Source: Argopecten irradians
Lineage: Eukaryota > Mollusca > Bivalvia > Pectinida > Pectinidae
Direction of reading: 5' to 3'
Assembly: GCF_041381155.1 (NCBI RefSeq)
Contig: NC_091139.1
Coordinates: 8,060,383-8,124,382, forward strand
Length of the DNA stretch: 64,000 nucleotides
A program made the position numbers and the translations under genes. The notes under the pieces are model-generated. The model did no database searches. It had not been told where the DNA came from and saw only the letters and a program-made list of their open reading frames with translations. Positions within the stretch are counted from its first letter, which is position 1. Every line of letters begins with the position of its first letter. Below are positions 11,938 to 21,976 of this stretch, piece after piece.

Positions 11938-12974
11938 TGTTGATGATGTAGATGAGTAATTATTTTTTCCTAATTTGTCTCCAACAAAGGAATCGTTGCT
12001 TTTTCCTGTTAACCAGACAAGATCGATGCTCCAAATAATAAGGACCAAGCAAAGAGATCTTTCCGTCAACAGAATGTACCCGAAATACATGTTTGAAACA
12101 TGTTCCATGAAGTAACTAATGAAAGGGGCGTTAACTGCAGAACCTAAGCACGACAATATCACAATAAAAGATGCAATTTTACCAGTGATGAGGAAGAAGC
12201 GTTCTTCAGCAATAACACATACTAATGTCCATATTACAGAATGTCCAAATCCAGCAAGAAAACTGCTGATCCAAATTCCGACATTTAAGATATATATTCC
12301 ACTAAGTATCAACCCACAGAATCCCATAATTGTGATCATAGTGTGTGTTATAGCTAGTTTTGTGGGACTAAGATCGAATTTTGCGTACATAACACCACAG
12401 AATGTTCCTAGCGCGCACGATGCGTTATAGAGAGACAGAACGTAGGCACTGTTGCGACTCGGCCAGTCCATTTGGATCACACAATAGTATGATATGAAAT
12501 CCACGAATGCATCGTCAATCCCTGTGTCCAGCGCTGATAATAGTCCAATAAAAAATAGTGCCATATACAAATATCTTCCCGTTAGTCCATATCTTTGTTT
12601 GTCCTCATCGTGATTGTAAATAATTTTAAATTTATTGAAATGCGACACTAATGATAGAACAATAAATAACATCAAGGCCAACAGCGCGATACACGCAGAT
12701 ATTCCAAACGGAAAAATCAGTTTAGATGGCGATAATGCTTTTACGGATTTTCTAGAAAATTCTGCATGTAATTTGTTTGCTAATGACATATTATAATTGT
12801 TTGAAACTCCACTTGTCAATGGTGATGTGCTTGTTATCATTGCTTCATCTGAGCTGTTGATCTGCCTCAGGAAAGGTGTAATACTAAAAGGGGATAGCAT
12901 GGATCCGAAGTCCTTTGAGAACCAGACAGCATGCATCGGTACACCTGTATCGGATCCCCATAATCCCGCCACCT
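11905..12974 (-). CDS. Transporter exon 3: remaining helices and stop
   Basis: The acceptor TATATTTGCAG|AG continues phase 1 as EVAGLWGSDTGVPMHAVWF. Hydrophobic helices follow (FGISACIALLALMLFIVLSL, LYMALFFIGLLSALDTGIDD, LCLVLIIWSIDLVWLTG). The tail NNYSSTSSTHEIQTMIQRQ ends at TGA (11907-11905). Residues from about THEI onward are encoded by the 20-bp minisatellite. Confidence 0.85.
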
Positions 12975-14362
12975 CTGCAAATATAACTGGAACAAACATA
13001 GAAATTACAAACAAAACATAAGATATGGTTACTTCATAGAAAAATAGGAGTATCTGAGAATTTCCTGGATGAGAACTTACATGTTATATGGCACATGTAC
13101 AGTTAAACATATTTAATTTGACATTTATTCTTACATTGTGTCACTGATCACATTTTTGTGGATAATTATTCTCGCTTTTTCTTATCTCAATCAATAGTAC
13201 GCTAAAAATAGTTATTGTAGTTTGCTTCAAGCTTAATAAAGATTTAATGATGTCTCCATGTTTCTCAAAAATAAAACAAACACCTAACTATAGAAATGTG
13301 CTTGACATTTGCTAAGTGAATAAAAATAGCAAATAGGGATACCTGTTTCCATGACTCCCGTAGAAACCCCAAGACAAGCGAACGCGCCCATCATACCCAG
13401 ATAGGATTCCAGTAAAGAGATTGTCACCGAACTAACAGCAATCATTCCCAGACTGAAGGTGAGAGATATATAGGGACTTAGTCTGCCACTGAGGAACCCC
13501 GTACTCAGAGATCCAAAGATATGAGCTAGGTTGTACATCGTGAAATAAGATGAGGCTTGTGTGAAGGTAACGCCCGTGTTTGTCTGTAGTTCAAGCAGGG
13601 CCGGTCCTGTGAGGTCATCTACCCAACCCTTTGTAACATAGAATTACAATACACCAGCATTAGGATGTGACATTCCCATCGTCAAAGGAAACATGATTAC
13701 GTTTGGTGAGTTGCATATTTGATAACAAAACCAGCTACAGTTTTGCAATGTTAATTTAATTATACAATTATAAGATATTATCACTAAGTAGTTAATGTGT
13801 ATTATATTAATTGGTTACGCACCACTGAGTGTGTTACTATATGTCTTTATCTATTACTTGCAAGGGTACATTATAGCTTTCAAAATCGATACAATAATCA
13901 TACACGTGTAAAGACTACAGATCTAAGATTGTGGCGGATTACCATGGTTACGGTATACCACGTTGAACTGCAAACTTCAGAACTATGGTGACTATGTATT
14001 ACTAGCAGCATGAACAAATTAGATGTGAAAAAATGATTTAAAAGAACATCTCGCAAATAAATGGTGTCATCTTCAAATGCTGATAGGCATTTATATACGC
14101 ATTGCAGCAAAAGTGCAAGTTATGCAAAATGTACTTTTCGTTTAATCAAATCGCGGGTTGTATTGTCTTTGTAAAATCGATGCCCTATCTTCACCCCTTG
14201 TCCTTTACAAACCTTGACACAAAATCACATGTTCACTATACTTACGAGAGAAAAGAAGGCGAAACAACAACAAACAGAATACACTATCTTCATACAAACG
14301 TTTCCTCGGTCTGTCTTTGTTTTATGATCATCAACCGTGTTAGGTGAAGCTGGAGTCTCCAT
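11905..14362 (-). CDS. MFS transporter, NaGLT1/MFSD4-like, 3 exons
   Basis: Exons, in transcript order: 14362-14246, 13628-13343 and 12974-11905. They total 1473 nt, or 490 residues plus stop, and the phases agree (0, 1). The protein begins METPASPNTVDD and has an N-half with DDLTGPALLELQTNTGVTF and LAHIFGSLSTGFLSGRLS. The latter corresponds to the G-x-x-x-G/D-R loop between helices 2 and 3 of the major facilitator superfamily. The next helices end in the GVSTGVMET motif, followed by LWGSDTGVPMHAVWFSKDFG. That order matches sodium-dependent glucose transporter 1 / MFSD4 proteins, which are plasma-membrane sugar carriers. A long hydrophilic loop (about residues 175-205) and a C-half with six hydrophobic segments follow. 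The substrate is not provable from sequence. The last ~11 codons come from minisatellite DNA. Confidence 0.85.
13343..13628 (-). CDS. Transporter exon 2: helices 2-4
   Basis: It encodes GWVDDLTGPALLELQTNTGV, FTMYNLAHIFGSLSTGFL, the loop SGRLSPYISLTF, helix IAVSSVTISL and ACLGVSTGVMET. The donor ACAG|GTATCC is in phase 1. The acceptor ACAAAG|GG has a weak pyrimidine tract, so the exact 5' edge is less certain than the donor. Confidence 0.8.
13629..14245 (-). other. Transporter intron 1
   Basis: A 617-bp intron, AT-rich, with no repeat family recognised. Intron 2 (12975-13342) likewise holds nothing notable. Confidence 0.6.
14246..14362 (-). CDS. Transporter exon 1
   Basis: It holds 39 codons from ATG (14362-14360) to SLVC..FAFFSL-type helix 1 sequence (MKIVYSVCCCFAFFSL), ending at a consensus donor CTC|GTAAGT in phase 0. 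The next exon continues the helix 1 / loop 1 region (GWVDDLTGPALLEL), as expected for the family. Confidence 0.75.
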
Positions 14363-14651
14363 GGCTATCTTCAAGACCTATGAAGTACAACTCATTGCCA
14401 GTCACTTAACAAAAGCACGATGTGATATATGATAAATTCAACAAACTCCGCGAATTGCATTTCAAACGGATTGTACAATGACAAAGGTAAGTATCCTAAA
14501 ATTTGGTTATATGATAATAAGTGTAAAAACAGTTTATGTATTACACTACAAAAGATAGTCACTACTGAAGCTAAGGCTAACGTGTTCATGTACGGTAGGT
14601 GTAAAAGAAGTGGAAGTGTAGTCATCCTATTTGACCTTTTTTGCAGGTACG

Positions 14652-15591
14652 GCTTTAACATTCACGTTAACACATAATATTATGTCTATATGCTTTAAAC
14701 ATTCACGTTAACACATAATATTATGTTTAGATGCTTTAAACATTCACGTTAACACATAATATTATGTTTAGATGCTTTAAACATTCACGTTAACACATAA
14801 TATTATGTTTAGATGCTTTAAACATTCACGTTAAGACACACTTTTCTGCCTAGATGCTTTAAACATTCATGTTAACACATACAATTCTGTCTAGATTCTT
14901 TCAACATTCACGGTAACACATACTATTATATCTAGATGCTTTAAACATTCACGTTAACACATACTATTATATCTAGATGCTTTAAACATTCACGTTAACA
15001 CACAATATTATGTCTAGATGCTTTAAACATTCACGTTAACACATAATATTATGTCTAGATGCTTTAAACATTCACGTTAACACATAATATTATGTCTAGA
15101 TGCTTTAAACATTCACGTTAACACATAATATTATGTCTAGATTCTTTAAACATTCACGTTAACATATAATATTACATCTAGATGCTTTAAACATTCACGT
15201 TAACACATAATATTATATTTAGATACTTTAAACATTCACGTTAACACATAATATTATGTCTAGATGCTTTAAACATTCACGTTAACACATAATATTATAT
15301 CTAGATGCTTTAAACATTCACGTTAACACATAATATTATGTCTAGATGCTTTAAACATTCACGTTAACACATAATATTATGTCTAGATGCTTTAAACATT
15401 CACGTTAACACATAATATTATGTCTAGATGCTTTAAACATTCACGTTAACACATAATATTATGTTTAGATGCTTTAAACATTCACGTTAACACATAATAT
15501 TATGTCTAGATGCTTTAAACATTCACGTTAACACATAATATTATGTCTAGATGCTTTAAACATTCACGTTAACACATAATATTATGTATAG
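14652..15591. repeat. 41-bp satellite, about 23 copies
   Basis: The unit is ATGCTTTAAACATTCACGTT plus AACACATAATATTATGTCTAG. Copies are very uniform, with three or four degraded ones around 14830-14940. Each unit contains a perfect 14-bp palindrome (ACATAATATTATGT) and the 6-bp palindromes TTTAAA and GTTAAC. It has no spacers of varying sequence, so it is not a CRISPR array. It lies just upstream of the transporter gene's first exon. Confidence 0.95.
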
Positions 15592-16146
15592 ATAAAAATA
15601 AATTTAAAAAACAGCATCACTGACGAAGCTGATTAAAAACTTAGATGCTAGAGCCGGAAATGTCGTATGCATACATGTATATCTGAATATACCATAATAT
15701 ACCTGTACATAGCATTTGCATAAACGTTATGTCAAGCTACATGCCTTTTCTATGATAACGTTTCAATATCAATGTACTCATATACACGGAATTTACGTCT
15801 GTGATGGTGAGAGAGAGGAATTGCAATAGTACTTATATTTTATACTATATAACATTGAATATTCGTGTGCATATTCTTCCGAAGTTTGCACGATCACTCA
15901 ATATAGTTCGTGGATAGAAATATTCGTGCTTGGTCCATGGGACAACATTTCACAAACATGGTTGTATATTTGTTGTTCAACAGCAACCATGGAAGCGACG
16001 AAAGTTTATCTTGTAGTATGTAAATTGGTATTAAATGTCGTTGTATCCTGTAATATTTATTAATTACTATATGTTTCCATAACTATAAAGTCTTAAGTCG
16101 TTTATTGTTCAAGTACAATTTAAATGGTATATATGTGTATTCCGAA

Positions 16147-16317
16147 TTTGCATATTACAGAGTTATCTGTACTTGCGGGTAGGTATTGATTGTGACGTCA
16201 TGTGTTTGTGAGCGTAACGTCATACTTTTCTGAGAAAATGACGTGAATTGCGCTGACAAAATAATGACGTAACAATCGATTCCTACCCGCAAGGGAGCTA
16301 ACTCTGTAATATGCAAA
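16147..16317. mobile_element. 171-bp MITE with about 60-bp terminal inverted repeats
   Basis: The left end reads TTTGCATATTACAGAGTTAT, then CTTGCGGGTAGG and GATTGTGACGTCAT. The reverse complement of the right end reads TTTGCATATTACAGAGTTAG, then CTTGCGGGTAGG and GATTGTTACGTCAT. This is the best-preserved copy of a family also seen at 5347-5487, around 25283-25426 and as fragments at 4689 and 27548. It carries several TGACGTCA/TGACGT (CRE-like) sites. There is no ORF. Confidence 0.85.
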
Positions 16318-19092
16318 GACAGAATACTAGAGTTGGCCCGTGTGATAATTTTGCATCTGTCACTACTGTAATATGGAGTGTTTCTTATTTGCTGGAAAGT
16401 CATTGTGACATCATGATGTGACGTCAAAACATAAGAACGTCAGGAACAAAATTGTGGCCTCCACTGGATTTTTACACATGTAAATGTAGGTGGTTTTACT
16501 TATGTGATAAAAAGTATGTTACATTTGTGTTAATTTAACATGAGATTTTTATGAAACGACAAGGCTACCTTAGACTCGATTCATAAAATACCATATTATG
16601 AAACGAACTCTCATTTACATGTTAGATCATTTATATAGGGAGTAGACAAACACAAAAATCTACCGTCGGTAAAAATGACTAGAATTGAGAGAGACGAGAG
16701 TAAGAATGAGATTTATACAAAAAATTCATGAATAAATCAGATATGTAAAGTCAATTTCAGGTTTGATTTATAATTGAAAATAAGATTGATTCAATATCCC
16801 CCAGGTCATCTTCAGTCATCTGGTTTCGAAATTAATAGTTAACCATATCCCAAGGTTTTGATTAAAATACATAAATCATTATACGATGTGTACCGATTTC
16901 TCTCTTGTTAGCCTCACTGTCCTTTTGGTTATCAGATAACCACGTGTACAATGTATGTGTTAATTAAACAAATAAGTATCTATAAACACATGTTTCATAC
17001 TAAATGGTCCTAAGTTTGTAACATGTGTTTATAGATACTCGGATATTTAGTCCTAGGTTTTTTGCAATTCATTGCTAACGATGAAGAAGCCTGCAGAGAT
17101 AAAAATGTATATTTTTTATACTTTGTTTATTCTACATTCTGACGGCCTTTCTACTTAATTACTGCTTAGATATAATGTTATGTTAATTCACTGTTATATA
17201 TAGTATATAAAATAATACATATCGTTAGCATGTCTTACCAGGCGTTGGGGGACTTCGATCCTTTGTCTCCTTAAGCTGATTGTGACAGGTGTAGTGGCTG
17301 CGCATGCGTCCGAGTATATTCACCCAGACTGCATGTCCTGTCACACGTGCTTGATGATATCGCTCCCATCTCGCTCAGTTTGACCTCTTTAAGGTCATAT
17401 TCATAGATAGATATATATGGTGTGTATATATATATCATCTTGTTTACACATATATACACAGATGTGACAAGAGAGTCTGTAGATGATGGTTAGCAGCCTG
17501 ACGTATGTAAATGGTAGGATCAGGTCGAAATGAGTTTTGTCAATATCGCCTAAAATGAGGCATTGGCATGCATCGGAAAAGGAAAACAATATTGCGGTCG
17601 TTAGAGGAGGTTTGACTGCATATACGTTTTGTACGAATTATTCATTAATTAATTTTATCTTTATGACAAAAATATGACAACAATATTAGAGTAATGACTA
17701 ATTTGATATCACAACCTTTGTTAGCCCTTGACCTAATATCTGTTCAAGGACATTAAGTTCTTGGGATGAAAAAGGATGTGATATTTTAATATCTTAATGC
17801 AATACATCTGAATATTATGACCATCTTTAGACTACGATTGATTTGATCCCTAGCATGAAACTTTTTTTTCGAAAATGAGTGCGTTAAACACTAAAACTAA
17901 AACAAATAAAGTAAGGAGTTAATAAATGTATTCAAAATGGTACCTTAACCAAGTGTATACTAAAACTCTCTTTGATTGGTGTATTGCTCCAGAATCTGTT
18001 CTTTAATGAACAACCATATCAATGTGATTGAGCATCCTACTTGCTACGTGGAACTTCATCACGAAAACACCACGGAATTACATAAGCCGCAGGTCTATAT
18101 TTATACAGTGATTAAACAAAATTTGCGTTATTCGCCTGCCATGGCAAAAACAAACCTTAAGAATTATTGAACCATGATCACTCTTTACTATGATCCGCAA
18201 TCAATAACTATCACAGGGGTAAAATACTTCATTTTTTGAAAATGGCGTTTCGAACGTTCTCCTATTTCGTTGTACTTCCCCATGTTTTGGGTCTTTTGGG
18301 TTAAATCTAATGTATAAGCAATCTCATCCACTTTGTTGGTATACTAAAAGTATCGTCAAGTGTTGGGAGAGGGAATTTGAAGCAATTTCAGGCCCACTAC
18401 CTTCCCGAAACAAAATAAAAATTTCTAAAATCACCAGAACGTAAGAAAATTGATATCGATGGCGTAAGATAAGGTTACAACTCCAAACAAATGCAAACTT
18501 TCCTGCGTAGTTAGGACGAAATTGATCGGGAAGTGATAGTAGGTGTACATTTTGTAGTATTAACGGTAAGCTACTAACTTTTGCTATTCTAAAAAAATTA
18601 TCAACATTATTTTACATTGCTATTTTGAAAATACTTTCAGTAAGCTTGTTTCCGATTCATTTCTTTGAAATCTATTACAGGATTGAACTATATAAAAGGG
18701 AATTCATTTACTCAAAAAGTCCTTTTTATTTTCAAAAATGAAAATATTACATATTACTGCAATGGTAAAAGAACCATTGGATAAACATCAAGTGAGCTCG
18801 GCTTCACGAAAGACACTTCTCATTCAACAAACTTCATGTATATCCTTGTACACATATTCAAACTCGTTTGCACAATTTATCTTACAAATAGTACACTTAC
18901 ATTATCAATCAGATTTATAATAGAGTCGTTACAAATAACGTTAAACATTACACGTCATGGAGACAGAATACTTCTAAATTCTAGCATTAAATATTTCAGT
19001 TACAAAGAATAACTTTAACATTATAACTAAACACACAACACATTGGAAAGTATTAAAGCACTCTCCCTGACATACTTACATGTTTTAGTATG
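16318..19092. other. Intergenic, one exon-like GC patch
   Basis: AT-rich and without an assemblable gene. A GC-richer patch at 17231-17430 has a minus-strand open frame and a nearby donor-like CCTG|GTAAGA (see findings). The rest shows nothing I can support. Confidence 0.4.
16975..17039. repeat. Perfect 20-bp inverted repeat, 25-bp loop
   Basis: AGTATCTATAAACACATGTT (16975-16994) and its exact reverse complement (17020-17039) can form a perfect hairpin. No U-tract or gene context suggests a terminator. It may be a small hairpin element. Confidence 0.85.
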
Positions 19093-19612
19093 TAGGGCGT
19101 TAGAATTGTAACTGCTGCCACTATTGCATTATCCTAAAAGGCGACTAAATTTAGGATCTTATCTTTTCTGTTCTTCCAAACTGACTTTATCTTTCCTAAT
19201 GCCTCCCTTGGCACCGCCTCGCTTTTGGCCATGAATTGAGCGTTCGTCCCTGTGAGGAAGGCTCTGGGTTCTGTCCCCTGGTCGAGACACACCAAAGTCT
19301 ATAAAAATGGTAGTTTCTGTTCCAGCTTAGCGCTCAGCATAAGGGGAGTGGGACGACTGGTTCGCCCGTTGTCAGTATAATGTGACCTGGTGGGGTGTGT
19401 TGCTTGGTGTCGTCGGCGGCATGCTTCAGTGATATAGCACTATCAAAAGGGTAACAGTTCCACTATACGAGAAGAAACAACATGGATATACCACAGTCTC
19501 CCAAAACACGCACCTCGCACAACATACACGCAACACACCGCATACATGGGAGGCCGTCCTTACATGACCATAGCTGTTAATAGGACGTTAATTAATCAAA
19601 CAAACAAACAAG
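19093..19612 (+). mobile_element. SINE-like element, family 2
   Basis: A GC-richer block includes AGGCGACTAAATTTAGGATC, GAGCGTTCGTCCCTGTGAGG, CCCCTGGTCGAGACACACC, AGTGATATAGCACTATC and the tail GTTAATAGGACGTTAATTAA followed by TCAAACAAACAAAC. A diverged minus-strand copy lies at 63590-64000. The 3' tail is shared with the tRNA-derived SINE at 48809-49010, which suggests both use the same LINE machinery. The 5' edge is approximate. Confidence 0.7.
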
Positions 19613-21391
19613 TATATATTGTTTATATACTAGACATTTAAGACATACTTAAACGATCTAAATAACATATCATATATGTAAGTATCCGTCTATTCAATTA
19701 TGTATTTGTTGTCATACATTGGTGTGTAACATACATTGGGTGTTCTAGCATATCTGTCATTGGCTATGCTAGAACACCTATCTGCTTACATCAATATTTG
19801 TCAAAATATGACAAGCATAGGGTATATTTACATGTAACTTGTTATTATCGTTATTAAAAGAAGTAAAATCGATAAAAATTAAAAAAAAAACAAAAAAAAC
19901 TTATATGTCTGCATAATAACAAATATCATTTGATGGAATAGACGAAGCTTTGGCGAGAAATGTTGTATGCTAATGATACAAAAATATATATATACGTTCT
20001 TCCATTATATCGTTCAATAATTCACACATTGATAGATTCAATATTATCTCCGTCACTGGTACAAGATCAAAGTACATGTAGTATCATTCATACATCGTAT
20101 ACGACATAAAGAAATAAAACAATAGCAACTAATATCATATTTATCATATTTCCAAGGATGATTTACTCCAACAATGAGCTCTACTACAAGTATAAATGTG
20201 TAGATAAGTATACGTAAAAATGTAGCCGTGAAATAATGCCGTGAAACGAGTGCATAAACATAATGTGATATAATCACAAAGTTATAAATAATATCTCGAT
20301 AAATGTTACCAAGATAATTTTCATATGTAAAATATGGACGGAAACATGTCTAGCATACGAGCGTATAGGCTCAATACGAGTACAGTTTATTCATAATGAT
20401 CAATACACCTCAAAACAATTGCCAATTTATGCAATATTACATACGAACTGTCATCCATCTAATGATATCAATTATTTGATATTTGTAGATAGATGACAGA
20501 TCATTAGAAAAAAAGTCAAATAAATAAAGTTTTGTTTATAGCAATACGACAAGAATGATATTGACTATGCTAAAATAATGTGAATATATATGTAAATATC
20601 AATAGAAAACGTTTATTTAACAATACAAATGTCTTTGTGAATATGGCGGCAGTTCTACCTATCAGACATTTTCATAACATAAAATTTTGACCTTGATTTG
20701 AGTGATCTACCAATTAAGGGTTGCTAAAAGGTCTTATCGAAGTAACTTAACTCGATTTGTTCTGTTAATATGTAGAAAGATGTGATTTAATAAATAGCTA
20801 TTTCATCAAGATGTTGACATAACTTAATATGTGGACTTTGTTAATACGCCGGTAAGTCGGGTTACTGTGACAAGACCTATTGTAATACGAGGATAGCCTT
20901 GTAGATGAACGTTGCATATGTATCAAAAATTACTCGATAAAAGGTTGACGTCCAATCTAGGTGCTGTCTAGGATTAGCATTCTCGTCTATCAGCGTTCGT
21001 TTACATCGTCATTTCTGATGCAGTAAAACGAAGGGAGGTAACTCTGGGTTAGAATGATTTATCGCCCGATGTTTGTTGGTTTACAGTATTAAGAAACAAT
21101 AGTTGATACAAACATGGACCGGAACCATGTATAGCAGTGATATTAATAGGAGAGGTAGAACGTGTTTGATAACAAAGAGAGGTAAAAGTGTCAGGGGAAA
21201 TTTCAATGACAAATAGTAAGGATTTTTATGTTCATACATGGAACAGAATACTGGTATTCCGTCTTTGCATACCGCAAAATGATCTCGTGATTTCGTGAAC
21301 GTATCGATTGTAACGTCATTACGTTGTGGACAAAACTTTTTTCGTTTTCTCTTGAAAACATGACGTTGCACTCATACAAAGGACTACTCTA
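19613..21391. other. Intergenic between repeat and receptor 3' end
   Basis: AT-rich. It includes an imperfect hairpin at about 20449-20502 (CTGTCATCCATCTA / TAGATAGATGACAG) and a short stretch near 21013 (GGGAGGTAACTCTG) resembling the end of the CTTGCGGGTAGG MITE. No gene is seen. Confidence 0.4.
19739..19778. repeat. Perfect 14-bp inverted repeat
   Basis: GGTGTTCTAGCATA (19739-19752) and TATGCTAGAACACC (19765-19778) flank a 12-bp loop. Confidence 0.85.
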
Positions 21392-21948
21392 AATTCTCTA
21401 ACAAGTCCGATCGTTAGGTAGGATGACAGCTTCCTTACTAACACAACTCCTCTAACAAGTCCAGTCGTTAGGAAGGAGGACTGCTTACTTACTCACACAA
21501 CTTATCTATCAGGTCCGGTCGTTAGGTAGGAGGAGAGCTTCCGTACTCACACAACTTCTCTAACAGGCCCTGTCGTTTGGTAGGAGGGCAGTTGCCGTAC
21601 TCATACAACTTCTCTAACAGGTCCGGTTGTTTGGTAGGAGGGCAGCTGCCGTACTCACACAACTTCTGTAACAGGTCCGGTCGTTTGGTAGGAGGGCAGC
21701 TGCCGTACTCATACAACTTCTTCTAACAGGTCGGTCGTTTGGTAGGAGGGCAGCTGCCGTACTCATACAACTTCTGTAACAGATTCGGTCGTTAGGTAGG
21801 AGGGCAGCTTCCGTACTCATACAACTTCTCTAGCAGGTCCGATCGAATAGGTAAGAGGGTACATATGTAGCTTTCGTACTCATAAAACTTCTCTAACAGG
21901 TCCGGTCGTTAGGTAGGAGGGCAGTTTCCGTACTCGTACAACTTCTTG
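21392..21948. repeat. 54-bp minisatellite, about 10 copies
   Basis: The plus-strand unit resembles ACAACTTCTCTAACAGGTCC, GGTCGTTTGGTAGGAGGGCA, GCTGCCGTACTCAT. The period is exactly 54 bp (18 codons) in the uniform copies. On the minus strand one frame repeats ALLPNDRTC..RSCMSTAA and another repeats YEYGSCPPTKRPDLL. The last coding exon of the cytokine receptor (21893-21976) overlaps the first unit and stops within it. The remaining units would be 3' UTR. Confidence 0.9.
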
Positions 21949-21976
21949 CTGCTGACGCTGACAAGGAACTACCGTC
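21893..21976 (-). CDS. Receptor last coding exon, ends in minisatellite
   Basis: The acceptor TTTACAACAG|GA opens DGSSLSASAARSCTSTETAL, then LPNDRTC and TAG (21895-21893). The other two frames stop within the exon or the next repeat unit. Its second half is the first unit of the 54-bp minisatellite. It is the weakest exon of the model because the family evidence ends at the membrane. Confidence 0.55.
   Translation of the reverse strand, partial: DGSSLSASAARSCTSTETALLPNDRTC

Noticed and set aside
9692..11959. Very long open frames (755, 703, 511 codons) on the plus strand
   Set aside because: They are translations of the 20-bp minisatellite, which lacks stops in all three frames. There is no start context, domain or splice evidence.
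12119..12430. 103-codon plus-strand frame
   Set aside because: Exact antisense shadow of transporter exon 3.
14652..15591. CRISPR-like regular repeat
   Set aside because: The units are contiguous 41-bp copies with no unique spacers, in eukaryotic DNA.
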